Of a DNA stretch of 41,077 nt, positions 26,041 through 34,147 are shown one piece after another. The first letter of the stretch is position 1; the number at the start of each line of letters is the position of its first letter. The notes under the pieces were generated by a model. It made no database searches. It had not been told where the DNA came from and was given only the letters and a program-made list of their open reading frames with translations. Origin of the DNA: Reyranella massiliensis 521 (GTDB lineage: Bacteria; Pseudomonadota; Alphaproteobacteria; Reyranellales; Reyranellaceae); contig CAMARK010000039.1 in the NCBI GenBank assembly GCA_945860205.1, forward strand, positions 1 to 41,077, in the 5' to 3' direction. A program made the translations under genes and the position numbers.

Positions 26041-26807
26041 CCGATCGTCTAGCCGGCAAAGTGGCCCTCATCACCGGCGGTTCGTCGGGTCTCGGCGAGT
26101 GCTCCGCCATCCTGATGGCCCGCGAGGGCGCCAAGGTGGTGATCGCCGACATCCAGGAAGACAAAGGCCGCGCGCTCGCCACCAAGATCGGCAAGGCCGC
26201 GCATTTCATCAGGCTCGACGTCACCAGCGAGGACAACTGGCAGGCCGCCATCGCCGAATCGGTAGAAACCTTCGGCGCGCTGCACGTGCTGGTCAATTCC
26301 GCCGGCATCGGCCTCACCAAGACTGTCGAGGACATCACGCTCGAGGAATGGCGCCGCGTCCATGCCATCGACCTCGACGGCGTGTTCCTGGGCTGCAAGC
26401 ACGGCGTCGCCGAGATCAAGAAGCACACCAAGACGCTGGGCGGCTCGATCATCAACATCTCGTCGATCTCGGGCATCATCGCCGGCGCCAACATGGCGGC
26501 CTACAATTCGGCCAAAGCAGGTGTGCGGCTGCTCAGCAAGTCGGTGGCGCTGCACTGCGCCAAGTCGGGCTACAACATCCGCTCCAACTCGGTCCATCCC
26601 ACCTTCATCGACACGCCGATCCTCGACCGCCACCGCGTCCGCTTCGGCCAGGAAGTGATGCAGCAGAAGCTCGGCAAGCAGGTCCCGATCGGGCGCCTCG
26701 GCCGGCCCGAGGAAGTGGGCTGGGCGCTGGTCTTCCTCGCCTCGGACGAATCGAGCTTCATGACCGGCTCGGAAGTGGTGATCGACGGCGGCATCTCGGC
26801 AATGTGA
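26037..26807 (+). CDS. Short-chain dehydrogenase/reductase (SDR)
   Basis: A 256-residue classical SDR starting at GTG 26037, with GGGAGGAA ten bases upstream inside the DMT gene. The cofactor motif TGGSSGLG is at about 14-21, ADIQ after strand 2 (Asp suggests NAD), NSAGIG near 88-93, the catalytic Ser in SISGI, and YNSAKAG. The sequence resembles NAD-dependent hydroxysteroid or cyclic-alcohol dehydrogenases (3beta/20-type and cyclopentanol dehydrogenases), with C-terminus VIDGGISAM. Likely role: oxidation of a secondary alcohol in the pathway of the downstream hydrolase and acyl-CoA dehydrogenase. The exact substrate is inferred only at class level. Confidence 0.9.
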   Translation: MTDRLAGKVALITGGSSGLGECSAILMAREGAKVVIADIQEDKGRALATKIGKAAHFIRLDVTSEDNWQAAIAESVETFGALHVLVNSAGIGLTKTVEDITLEEWRRVHAIDLDGVFLGCKHGVAEIKKHTKTLGGSIINISSISGIIAGANMAAYNSAKAGVRLLSKSVALHCAKSGYNIRSNSVHPTFIDTPILDRHRVRFGQEVMQQKLGKQVPIGRLGRPEEVGWALVFLASDESSFMTGSEVVIDGGISAM

Positions 26808-26820
26808 TCCGGAGGACCTC

Positions 26821-27615
26821 ATGCTTCTTTCCCTCAACGACCGGCGCGTCTATTTCGATCTCGCCGGACCGCAGAACGCCCCCACGATCTGCTTCACCCA
26901 TTCGCTGAATTCAGACGGCGGCATGTGGGTCGAGCAGATGGTGCCGCTGCTGGCCGCCGGCTACCGCGTGCTGCGGCTCGACATGCGCGGCCACGGCGGC
27001 AGCGAGCCGGTCCCGGGCGACTACACGATGGACGCGCTGGCGGCCGACGTGAAGGGCGCGCTCGATGTGCTCGACATCAAGAAGGTGCATTACATCGGGC
27101 TCAGCATCGGCGGCATGATCGGCCAGGGTTTTGCCCTCGCCAATCCCGCCTATCTCGCCTCGCTTTGCCTCTGCGACACCCAGCCCTCGACGCCGCCGGG
27201 CTCAGCCGGCACCTGGGAGGAGCGAAAGGCCACGGTGCGCAGCAAGGGTCTTGCCGTACTCGCCGACGCCACCATGCAGCGCTGGTTCACAGACGAGTTC
27301 AAGCAGGTCAATCCCGTGCGCTGGCGCGAGATCCGCGACACGATCAGCGGCACCACGCCGGACGGCTCCGCCGGCTGCATGTCGGCGATCCAGCATTTCG
27401 ATTATCTCGACCGCCTCTCCACTATAAAGATCCCGACCCTGGTGATCTGCGGCGACCAGGACGAAGGCACGCCGCCCGACCGCAACAAGCTTATCGCGTC
27501 GAAGATTCCCGGCGGCCGCTACGAGGAAATCGCCAAGGCCCGCCACTTGCCCAACGTCGAGCGGCCGGAGCAGTTCAATCGCATCATGATGACATGGCTA
27601 GCGGCCAACCGCTGA
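26821..27615 (+). CDS. Alpha/beta hydrolase, 3-oxoadipate enol-lactonase-like
   Basis: A 264-residue alpha/beta hydrolase with GGAGGACC upstream. The oxyanion region FTHSLNSDGGMWVEQM is at about 24-40, the nucleophile Ser in GLSIGGMIG (about 96), the acid Asp in CGDQDEGTPP, and the catalytic His in ARHLPNVERP near the C-terminus. Overall pattern and size fit PcaD-type enol-lactonases and related ester or C-C bond hydrolases. It is 13 bases after the SDR and 35 before the acyl-CoA dehydrogenase, suggesting a short degradation route: alcohol oxidation, hydrolysis or ring opening, then acyl-CoA oxidation. No other protocatechuate genes are near, so true PcaD activity is doubtful. Confidence 0.87.
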   Translation: MLLSLNDRRVYFDLAGPQNAPTICFTHSLNSDGGMWVEQMVPLLAAGYRVLRLDMRGHGGSEPVPGDYTMDALAADVKGALDVLDIKKVHYIGLSIGGMIGQGFALANPAYLASLCLCDTQPSTPPGSAGTWEERKATVRSKGLAVLADATMQRWFTDEFKQVNPVRWREIRDTISGTTPDGSAGCMSAIQHFDYLDRLSTIKIPTLVICGDQDEGTPPDRNKLIASKIPGGRYEEIAKARHLPNVERPEQFNRIMMTWLAANR

Positions 27616-27650
27616 GCCCCTTCGAGCTGAGCCCCGACAAGGACACTAAA

Positions 27651-28817
27651 ATGGATTTCGCGTTCACCGAACAGCAGCTTGCCATCAAGGACAGCGTCGG
27701 CAAGCTGTGCGCCCAGTTCGACGGCAAGTATTGGCTGAAAAAAGACAAGGACGGCGGCTTCCCCGAGGACTTCTATCGCACCGTGGCCGACGCCGGCTGG
27801 CTGGGCATCGCCATGCCGGAGGAATATGGCGGCTCCGGCCTCGGCATCGCCGAGGCCGCGATCATGATGCAGGCGGTGGCTGAATCGGGCGCGGCGCTCC
27901 AAGGCGCCTCGGCGATCCACCTCAACGTCTTCGGTCCCAACCCGATCGTGGTGTTCGGCACCGAAGAACAGAAGAAGCGTATCCTGCCCGACATCATCGC
28001 CGGCAAGGTGAAAGGCTGCTTCGCCGTCACCGAGCCCGACGCCGGGCTCAACACCACGGCGCTGGAAACCAAGGCCGAGCGCGACGGCAACGGCTACGTC
28101 GTGCACGGCAAGAAGACCTGGACCACCACGGCCCAGGTCGCCGACAAGATGCTGCTGATCGCCCGCACCACGCCCAAGGATAAGTGCAAGCGTTCGACCG
28201 ATGGTCTCTCGCTGTTCTACACCGACTTCGACCGCTCCAAGATCGAGGTCCGCGAGATCGAGAAGATGGGCCGCAAGGCGATCGACACCAACCAGGTGTT
28301 CATCGACGGATTGAAAGTCCCGCTCGAGGATCGCATCGGCGAGGAGGGCAAGGGCTTCCACTATCTGCTGCACGGGCTCAACCCCGAGCGCATCCTGATC
28401 GCGGCCGAAGCCATCGGAATCGGCAAGGCAGCACTCGCCAAGGCCACGCAATATGCCAAGGAGCGCATCGTGTTCGGCCGGCCGATCGGCAAGAACCAGG
28501 CGATCCAGCATCCGCTGGCCGAGAGCTGGATGCAGCTCGAGGCGGCCAACCTGCTCACCTTCAAGGCGGCCTGGCTCTACGACAACGGCAAGGAGTGCGG
28601 CGCCGAGGCCAACTCGGCCAAGTATCTCGGCGCGCGCTGGGCCTACGAGGCCTGCGAGCGCGCCATCCTGACCCATGGCGGCTACGGCTACGCCAAGGAG
28701 TTCCACGTCGAGCGCTTCCTGCGCGAGGTCATGATTGCGCGCATCGCGCCGGTCAGCGAGCAGTTGATCCTGTGCTACGTCGCGGAACGCGTGCTGGGCC
28801 TGCCCAAGAGCTACTAG
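27651..28817 (+). CDS. Acyl-CoA dehydrogenase
   Basis: A 388-residue acyl-CoA dehydrogenase starting at ATG 27651 (MDFAFTEQQLAIKDSVGKL); the frame is open much further upstream, but that part overlaps the hydrolase in another frame. CFAVTEPDAGLNTTALET is the FAD/substrate loop, KTWTTT the following strand, QNAI-type FGRPIGKNQAIQHPLAE the dimer region, and THGGYGYAKEFHVERFLRE the C-terminal motif. In IARIAPVSEQL the Glu aligns with the catalytic Glu376 of medium-chain dehydrogenases. It closes the DMT-SDR-hydrolase operon. The acyl chain is unknown. Confidence 0.9.
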   Translation: MDFAFTEQQLAIKDSVGKLCAQFDGKYWLKKDKDGGFPEDFYRTVADAGWLGIAMPEEYGGSGLGIAEAAIMMQAVAESGAALQGASAIHLNVFGPNPIVVFGTEEQKKRILPDIIAGKVKGCFAVTEPDAGLNTTALETKAERDGNGYVVHGKKTWTTTAQVADKMLLIARTTPKDKCKRSTDGLSLFYTDFDRSKIEVREIEKMGRKAIDTNQVFIDGLKVPLEDRIGEEGKGFHYLLHGLNPERILIAAEAIGIGKAALAKATQYAKERIVFGRPIGKNQAIQHPLAESWMQLEAANLLTFKAAWLYDNGKECGAEANSAKYLGARWAYEACERAILTHGGYGYAKEFHVERFLREVMIARIAPVSEQLILCYVAERVLGLPKSY

Positions 28818-28930
28818 GTCAAGCCTCTGAATTAGTTCGATATTTTGCTTGCGGAACCGCTGGCAACCTCAAACCGTCAGAGGGCGTTCCCTTCTCGAAC
28901 CGTGATTCAACGGGAAGATGGAGAACGTCC

Positions 28931-29320
28931 ATGACCCACAGCCAGACCCACGCCGGCATCGCTTTCGTCAGCATCGCCGCGCTTGCCATCGTAGGCCTCA
29001 TGGCCCCGCCCGTGCCGCCGGCGTCGGCCGAGGTCCAGGCGTCGCGCATCTGCCGTGAGCAGGGGTTGAAGCCCAATTCGGCCGGCTACGAATTCTGCCT
29101 GCTGCAGGCCGAGCGTGCCTTGGAATCGGGCGAGCCCGATATGGCCCGCGCCTATGCCCGCGTCGCCGCAGAGTCGCGCGAAGCCTGCCAAGCCTACGGC
29201 CTCGAGCCCACGAGCAGCGGCTACAGCGCCTGCATGGAGCGCGAGACCAGGGCCCGCACCCTGCTGATCTTCAGCGAAGAAAAGCTCCGCTTCGGCCCGC
29301 AACTCGCCGGTCCGCGGTAA
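28931..29320 (+). CDS. Small secreted protein with a duplicated Cys motif
   Basis: A 129-residue protein with GGGAAGATGGAG upstream of ATG 28931. An N-terminal membrane/signal segment (IAFVSIAALAIVGLMAPP) ends near ASA-EV. The mature part contains the same motif twice, C-x3-GL-x-P-x-S-x-GY-x2-C, at about residues 39-54 and 81-96 (CREQGLKPNSAGYEFC and CQAYGLEPTSSGYSAC), separated by a helix-rich linker. Each copy could form one disulfide. Motifs of this shape occur in small alphaproteobacterial exported proteins; no function is known to me. It stands alone, with the convergent SRPBCC remnant three bases downstream. Confidence 0.65.
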   Translation: MTHSQTHAGIAFVSIAALAIVGLMAPPVPPASAEVQASRICREQGLKPNSAGYEFCLLQAERALESGEPDMARAYARVAAESREACQAYGLEPTSSGYSACMERETRARTLLIFSEEKLRFGPQLAGPR

Positions 29321-29323
29321 CGC

Positions 29324-29733
29324 CTAAGGGATGCGCTTCTCGTAGTCCTGTTCGATATCGCCGAAGACCGTCCAGAAGGCCATCGGCACGCGTCCGTTGG
29401 CGCGCTCGACCAGGATCGCCAGATGGGTGTGCCAGCCGCCCGAGGTCTGAACCATCTCTGCACGCGTGGGCAGCTTCCGGTGGATCAGGATCAGCCGCAC
29501 GTTCTTGCCCTCGGTTCGGGCGGCGTCACCTTGTGTGGCGACAGATCGCGATGCTGGAAGCGCAGTTCGACCGCACCACCTTTCTTCAATTCCATCGGTC
29601 CGCTGGCCAGCCATTGGCCGCGCTTGTCGGAATCGACCAGGAATTCCCACACCGTCTCGATCGGACCGGGCAGCACGCGCTCGAAGCGCAGCTCGGCGGG
29701 CGCGGTCATGCGGCCATAGTCGGTGTCGGTCAT
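29324..29733 (-). pseudogene. SRPBCC/AHSA1-family gene, broken by internal deletion and frameshift
   Basis: Two parts of one SRPBCC (Bet v1-like, AHSA1) protein lie in different frames. The N-terminal part from ATG 29733 reads APAELRFERVLPGPIETVWEF and goes on to QHRDLSPHKVTPPEPR, then hits a stop at 29491. The C-terminal part, in another frame, runs GKNVRLILIHRKLPTRAEM, GGWHTHLAILVERANG and ends DYEKRIP at 29324. The middle of the fold, usually about 40 to 50 residues, is absent and the frame changes near 29500-29515, so a frame-shifting deletion is likely. The start overlaps the ArsR stop (ATGA), the usual ArsR-SRPBCC arrangement. A sequencing or assembly error cannot be excluded. Confidence 0.75.
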
Positions 29734-30077
29734 TTGCGGCTCCTCTTCCTCGTCTTGCGAGCATGCTGAAGCAGTGCAGTCTCGAGTGCATCGAGCCGGC
29801 CGGTCCAGAAGCGCTGGTAATAGGCGATCCAGCGGTCGGCCTCGGCGAGTGGCCCCGCCTCGATGCGACAGCGATGGGTGCGGCCCTCGACGGTGCGGCT
29901 GAGCAGCCCCGCCGTCTCCAGCACTTTCACATGCTTGGCCGCGGCCGCGAACGACATGTCGAACGGCTCGGCCAGTTCCCCCACCGTCCGCTCCGCGCTG
30001 CTGAGACGGCGCAGCATGGCGCGGCGGGTGGGATCGGCCAGGGCCTGGAACGCGCGATCGAGGTTTTGTTCAACCAT
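29730..30077 (-). CDS. ArsR-family winged-helix transcriptional regulator
   Basis: A 115-residue ArsR/SmtB-type regulator. The winged-helix core reads RAFQALADPTRRAMLRRLSSAERTVGELAEPFDMSFAAAAKHVKVLETAGLLSRTVEGRTHRCRIE. There is no cysteine-based metal site (no CxC), so it is of the metal-independent class commonly paired with SRPBCC genes. ATG 30077 is the usual start in this family; a TTG at 30113 is an alternative. The ATG lies inside a palindrome (30069-30086), and a second related palindrome lies upstream, so autorepression is likely. Its stop overlaps the start of the broken SRPBCC gene by 4 bases. Confidence 0.87.
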   Translation of the reverse strand: MVEQNLDRAFQALADPTRRAMLRRLSSAERTVGELAEPFDMSFAAAAKHVKVLETAGLLSRTVEGRTHRCRIEAGPLAEADRWIAYYQRFWTGRLDALETALLQHARKTRKRSRK

Positions 30078-30086
30078 GTGGTTTAA
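30069..30086 (-). promoter_or_regulatory. Probable ArsR operator, proximal palindrome
   Basis: TTCAACCATGTGGTTTAA is an 18-base near-perfect dyad (TTCAACCA/TGGTTTAA, one mismatch pair) that covers the ArsR start codon. It differs from the upstream palindrome at four positions. ArsR repressors of this class bind such A/T-flanked AACCA-type dyads; binding here would block initiation of transcription or early elongation. Function is inferred. Confidence 0.6.
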
Positions 30087-30108
30087 TATAAGCGATGCCG
30101 GAGAAACG

Positions 30109-30126
30109 TTCAACCATTTAGTTGAA
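30109..30126 (-). promoter_or_regulatory. Probable ArsR operator, distal palindrome
   Basis: TTCAACCATTTAGTTGAA has perfect 6-base arms TTCAAC/GTTGAA around six bases. Its start is exactly 40 bases from the proximal copy, about four DNA turns, so two dimers would sit on the same face. It also lies about 75 bases before the epoxide-hydrolase-like gene and might affect that promoter. Confidence 0.6.
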
Positions 30127-30200
30127 TTAAAGAGAAGGTGCCTCGCGCTGTCGAGTTAACGTAGGCTCACGATCCTGACCCTCAAGACACGGATCGCACA

Positions 30201-31355
30201 ATGGAACCGCTGCCCTCTTCCGTCCTTCCCGCCGGCGTGCGCAGCCGCATCCTGCCCGGCATCAACGGCCTCGACGTCCACGTGCTCGAGGCAGGCTTCG
30301 AGCAGCCCGCAGGAGGAAAGCGCCGCCCCGCTGTCCTGCTACTGCACGGCTTTCCCGAGATCGCCTATAGCTGGCGCAAGCAGCTGCCGGCGCTCGCGGC
30401 GGCGGGCTATCACGCCATCGCGCCGGACCAGCGCGGCTACGGTCGCACCACCGGCTGGAGCGCCGATTACGACGCCGACCTTTCGTCCTTCCGATTCATG
30501 GGCCTGCTGCGCGAGGCGATCGGCGTGCTCTACGCACTGGGCCATCGCACCGCCGAGGCGATCGTCGGCCACGATTTTGGCGCCGCGTCAGCTTCGTTCC
30601 ACGCGCTGGTACGGCCCGACATCTTCAAGCGCATGGTGCTGATGAGCGCGCCGTTCGGCGGCCCGCCGGCCGTGCCGTTCGACACTGCCGACAAGCCCGC
30701 CTCGACTGCCAAGCCCGCCGACTTCCATGCCGGGCTCGCGGCCCTTTCGCGCCCGCGCAAGCATTACCAATGGTACCAGTCGACGCGCGAGGCCAACACC
30801 AACCAGTGGCAGGCCAAGCAGGGCGTGCACGATTTCCTGCGCGCCTACTACCACCACAAGAGCGCCGACTGGAAAGCGAACAAGCCCTACGAGTTGAAAG
30901 GCTGGATCGCCGAGGAACTGGCCAAGATGCCAACCTACTACATCATGGACCTGGCCGAGGGCATGGCCGAGACGGTGGCCAAGGAGATGCCGAGCGCGGC
31001 CGAGATCGCGGCCAACAAGTGGCTGACCGAAGCCGAGCTGAAGGTCTATAGCGGCGAATACCAGCGCAACGGCTTCCAGGGCGGGCTCAACTGGTATCGC
31101 GTGCGCACCTCGGGCCTGATCGGGCGCGAATATGCCGCCTTCACCGGCCGCACCATCGACCAGCCCTCGACCTTCATCTCGGGCGCAAGCGATTGGGGCA
31201 ACTACCAATCGCCCGGTGCTCTGGAGCAAATGCAGAAAAGCGCCTGCACCAACATGAAGGAGATCCACCTGGTCCCGGGTGCCGGCCACTGGGTGCAACA
31301 GGAGCAGGCGGACGAGGTCAATCGCCTGCTTGTCAACTTCCTCAAGACGACATGA
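30201..31355 (+). CDS. Epoxide hydrolase-like alpha/beta hydrolase
   Basis: A 384-residue alpha/beta hydrolase. HGFPEIAYSWRKQ (about 50-62) is the oxyanion HGxP motif, DQRGYGRTTG follows, and the nucleophile elbow is GHDFGAAS with Asp (about 122), as in epoxide hydrolases and haloalkane dehalogenases. A long lid segment (about residues 150-290) contains tyrosines in YYHHK and YYIMD that could activate an epoxide; SGASDWGNYQ holds the acid and GAGHWVQQEQ the catalytic His. Its divergent neighbour is the ArsR gene, and its last 14 bases overlap the end of the convergent LysE remnant. Epoxide hydrolase is the best reading; dehalogenase is possible. Confidence 0.83.
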   Translation: MEPLPSSVLPAGVRSRILPGINGLDVHVLEAGFEQPAGGKRRPAVLLLHGFPEIAYSWRKQLPALAAAGYHAIAPDQRGYGRTTGWSADYDADLSSFRFMGLLREAIGVLYALGHRTAEAIVGHDFGAASASFHALVRPDIFKRMVLMSAPFGGPPAVPFDTADKPASTAKPADFHAGLAALSRPRKHYQWYQSTREANTNQWQAKQGVHDFLRAYYHHKSADWKANKPYELKGWIAEELAKMPTYYIMDLAEGMAETVAKEMPSAAEIAANKWLTEAELKVYSGEYQRNGFQGGLNWYRVRTSGLIGREYAAFTGRTIDQPSTFISGASDWGNYQSPGALEQMQKSACTNMKEIHLVPGAGHWVQQEQADEVNRLLVNFLKTT

Positions 31356-31910
31356 CGGCGTAGCCGGTCGTGACCACCAGCGCCGCCGCGAAGGCGAGAT
31401 TAACGCGTCGCGACCAGACCGGATCGTGGAAGGCCCGCGAGAAGACAGCACCCGCCAGCACCAGGCGAGATGGATTAGCACGATCATCGCGGCCAGGATC
31501 GCGATCTTCAGCACCGGACCCAGCAGCGACGCCGCGAACACCGCCGCGATCGCCACATAGGCCTTGGGATTGGCGGCCGCCAGCAGCACACCGCCGAGGA
31601 ACGACGGTGCCGCCACCGTTTCGTCGTGCATCGACAGCGGCGGCGCGGTCGCGATCTTGTAGGCGAGATAGAGGATATAGGCGGCGGAGGCCGTGAGCAG
31701 CACCGGCGCAAGTTGCGGCACCGCCAGCAGGATGGAAACCACCCCCGCCGCCACGGCCAGCAGCACGCCGATCGTGCCCGCGACGAGGCCCGACAGATAG
31801 GCGATCGACCGGCGCAGCCCGAATGCCGCGCCGACCGCCGTCACGCTGATGGTCGAGGGCCCCGGACTGCCCATGACGAGGAGAGAAGCCACGACCAACG
31901 ACAGCAACAT
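31342..31910 (-). pseudogene. LysE/RhtB-family exporter with frameshift
   Basis: The N-terminal 135 or so residues are a normal LysE/RhtB exporter: LLSLVVASLLVMGSPGPSTISV, AFGLRRSIAYLSGLVAG, AAANPKAYVAIAAVFAASLLG and ending IVLIHLAW. Near 31455-31466 the frame is lost: the expected continuation LVLAGAVFSRAFHDP through TTGYAVMSS and a TGA at 31342 sits in the next frame, as if one base or a four-base CTGG unit were deleted, while the original frame runs on into nonsense antisense to the epoxide-hydrolase-like gene. Intact relatives have about 200 residues. It is either a recently inactivated amino acid exporter or a sequencing error. Confidence 0.75.
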
Positions 31911-31963
31911 GGGCCGAGGCTATCGCCGCGCGGCAACCGCCGTCTTGAACGATCGTGCGGCTT

Positions 31964-33238
31964 CTACTTCAACCGCCAGCGCGCCGCCTCCGCGGGATCG
32001 GCATTGCAGGCAGCGGCGACCAACGCGGCGGTGAGCAGCGTCGCCTGTCGCAATTCCGATTGCGCCACCTTGTCCCGCGTGTCGGCCGGTGTCAGCACGA
32101 CGCGCAGATGGGCGGCCGGATCGTCGAAGCCCGCCACCAGGCGGATCGCCGGGATGCCGCCCAGGGCGAAGTTGGCATGGTCGGAGTTGGTCATCAGCGG
32201 CCGCACGGTGCGCAGGCTCTGCCCGTTGGCCTCGGCGACGGCCAGCAGGAAGGGTTCTACGCCGGCGTAGCCGCTGGAGAGGGCGGCGAGATGCGGGCTG
32301 CCCGCCACCGAGTCGAGATTGACGTTGAGCGCGATCTTCGCCCGCTCGGTCTCGCCCAACGCCTTCACATACTGCGCCGAGCCGGTCAGTGCCCATTCCT
32401 CGACACTGAAGAACATCACGCGCAGTCCCCGCCGGAACGACGCCACCTTGGGCGCCAGCGCGCGCGTCACCGCCAGCACGGCGGCGAGGCCGGTGCCGTT
32501 GTCCATCGCGCTTTCGGCGAGGTCATGGCCATCGACATGGGCGGAGAGCACCACCCACTCGTCGCTCAGGCCGGGATAGTCGTAGACCAGCGTCTCGGTC
32601 TCGGCCGGTCCTTCCGCGGTCTCGATCGTCATGGTGGCCGTTGGCCAGCCCGCCGCCCGGCGAACGAGGCGCGCCGCCGTCTCGGGCGAGATGCCGAGGG
32701 CCGGGATGCCGTCGCCGCCCTCGCGGCCCGACGAACCCGCCACGACATGGCCGGCCAGCGGCCCGGCAATCAGGAAGCCCACCGCGCCATGGGTTCGCGC
32801 CATGTCGTACTTGCGGCGGCGATGGATGGTGCCGGCGGCGAACATCAGCTCATGCCGCACCAGCACAATGCGGCCCCCGATCTCCGCAGCATGTGCCTCG
32901 AATTCGTCCGGTGTGCCGCGGCCGAGATCGATCACCTCGGCGGTGAGGCCGTCTTTGCCCGTCGCAATGGTGCGGACCAGCGGATGGCAGGTAACGAGCC
33001 CACCATCGGCCAGCTTCAGCGTCGCCTTGGTCGCGCGCCAGCCGCCGTAGGGCACCGGGATAGAGCGGCCGCTGTTGGCCGGCGAGGCCGCCCGCACGCG
33101 CTCGCGCAGCAACGCGAACGTCCGCTTCTCGCTCTCGCTACCGGCCAGCCGTCCGCCGCGGTCGCAGATGTCGTTGAAGTCGCGCCACAGACCCTCGTCG
33201 GAGGCGAGCCGGGCCGCGGTGTCGGGATCTAGGCGCAT
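31964..33238 (-). CDS. M28-family zinc peptidase with PA-like insert
   Basis: A 424-residue protein. The C-terminal half is an M28 aminopeptidase domain: SAHVDGHD (His/Asp ligands), AMDNGTG (bridging Asp), VEEWALTGS (catalytic and metal Glu), NLDSVAGS and TNSDHANF. The middle (about 110-220; RIVLVRHELMFAAG and THGAVGFLIAG) looks like a protease-associated insert. No signal peptide is visible, so cytoplasmic action on small peptides or acylated amino acids is likely. ATG 33238 with AGGTGA upstream is used; a GTG at 33247 abutting the LysR stop is possible. It follows the LysR gene directly and may be regulated with it. Confidence 0.88.
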   Translation of the reverse strand: MRLDPDTAARLASDEGLWRDFNDICDRGGRLAGSESEKRTFALLRERVRAASPANSGRSIPVPYGGWRATKATLKLADGGLVTCHPLVRTIATGKDGLTAEVIDLGRGTPDEFEAHAAEIGGRIVLVRHELMFAAGTIHRRRKYDMARTHGAVGFLIAGPLAGHVVAGSSGREGGDGIPALGISPETAARLVRRAAGWPTATMTIETAEGPAETETLVYDYPGLSDEWVVLSAHVDGHDLAESAMDNGTGLAAVLAVTRALAPKVASFRRGLRVMFFSVEEWALTGSAQYVKALGETERAKIALNVNLDSVAGSPHLAALSSGYAGVEPFLLAVAEANGQSLRTVRPLMTNSDHANFALGGIPAIRLVAGFDDPAAHLRVVLTPADTRDKVAQSELRQATLLTAALVAAACNADPAEAARWRLK

Positions 33239-33247
33239 GGCGGTCAC

Positions 33248-34126
33248 TCACCTGTTCAGCTTGGCGTCGAGCAATTCGAGGAAGGCCGCGGCAAGCACCG
33301 AGGGTTCGCGGTCGCGGCGGTGAAAGGCGCCGATCTCGTAGACGATGGCGGGCTCGAACGGACGCACCACGAGACCGAGATGGGCGAAGCTCTCCGCCGA
33401 CAGCGGATCGACCACCGACCATCCGGCGCCGGCGGCGACCAGGCCGCAGAGGCTGGCGAAGAACTCGGCCTCGACCACGGCATTGAGCTGTGCGCCCGCG
33501 TCGGCGAAGGCAGCGATCAGGCGCGGCGGCATCTGGAGCGCACGTGCCGGCGCCACCATCGGATGGCCCGACAGCAGCTTCGGCGTCAGCACCTTGCGGG
33601 CGGCCAGCGGATGGCGCGGTGGCAGGATGGCGACACAACGCATCTCGTAGCGCGTGACCGTCACCCGGGTCTCGTCGATCGGCAGTTCGGCGATGCCGAT
33701 GTCGAAACTCTCGCTGGGCAGCAGCTGGCTCACGACATCGGAGTGACGCGAGATCATACGCACCGCAACGCCCGGCCGCTGGTTGACGAACTCGGCCACC
33801 AGCCCGGGCAACAGCGAGATCGCCGCCGACGGATGACTGGCGATCACCAGGCGGCCGGATTGGCCTTCGCGGATCTGTGCCGTCGCCGTTGCAAGACGAT
33901 CGACCTCGCCCAGCACGCGGCTTGCTTCGGCATAGAACAGCAGCCCCTCGGCTGTCGGCTTCAGCCGGCCGCCGGCGCGGTCGAACAGGGAGAAGCCCAC
34001 CGTTTCCTCCAGCCGCGCGATCTGGGTGCTGACCGCGGGCTGGGTCACGCCCATGGCCGTGGCCGCAGCGGTCACCGAACGGTGGTCGACGACGGCGCGG
34101 AAGGCTTCGAGGAGCTTGACGTCCAT
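33248..34126 (-). CDS. LysR-family transcriptional regulator, NocR/OccR-like
   Basis: A 292-residue LysR regulator. The N-terminal helix-turn-helix reads LLEAFRAVVDHRSVTAAATAMGVTQPAVSTQIARLEETVGFSLFDR (about 5-50), followed by a coiled linker and an effector-binding domain with ISLLPGLVAEFVNQRPGV near 100-120. The HTH spacing and sequence resemble the opine-responsive NocR/OccR group. It diverges from the ABC-transporter operon with a 135-base spacer carrying an ATAA-N7-TTAT dyad next to its own start, so it most likely controls that operon in response to the imported compound or a breakdown product. M28 peptidase follows directly. Confidence 0.9.
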   Translation of the reverse strand: MDVKLLEAFRAVVDHRSVTAAATAMGVTQPAVSTQIARLEETVGFSLFDRAGGRLKPTAEGLLFYAEASRVLGEVDRLATATAQIREGQSGRLVIASHPSAAISLLPGLVAEFVNQRPGVAVRMISRHSDVVSQLLPSESFDIGIAELPIDETRVTVTRYEMRCVAILPPRHPLAARKVLTPKLLSGHPMVAPARALQMPPRLIAAFADAGAQLNAVVEAEFFASLCGLVAAGAGWSVVDPLSAESFAHLGLVVRPFEPAIVYEIGAFHRRDREPSVLAAAFLELLDAKLNR

Positions 34127-34132
34127 GGGTCT

Positions 34133-34147
34133 ATAAACAGTCGTTAT
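34133..34147. promoter_or_regulatory. Probable LysR operator (ATAA-N7-TTAT)
   Basis: ATAAACAGTCGTTAT has perfect ATAA/TTAT arms with a 7-base spacer and includes the LysR-type T-N11-A core (T34134, A34146). It is 6 bases upstream of the LysR start. To my recollection, OccR-type regulators use this same arrangement. Two further dyads lie downstream: GGCTA-N13-TAGCC (34149-34171) and GCATA-N9-TATGC about 30 bases before the ATPase start. Confidence 0.55.

Noticed and set aside
26821..27615. Calling the hydrolase pcaD
   Set aside because: The fold and triad fit, but no other protocatechuate-pathway gene is present, so a specific gene name is not supported.
30588..31341. Continuation of the LysE frame into the epoxide-hydrolase-like gene
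   Set aside because: After the frameshift the translation is antisense to a good gene and does not resemble LysE; the real C-terminus is in the adjacent frame.
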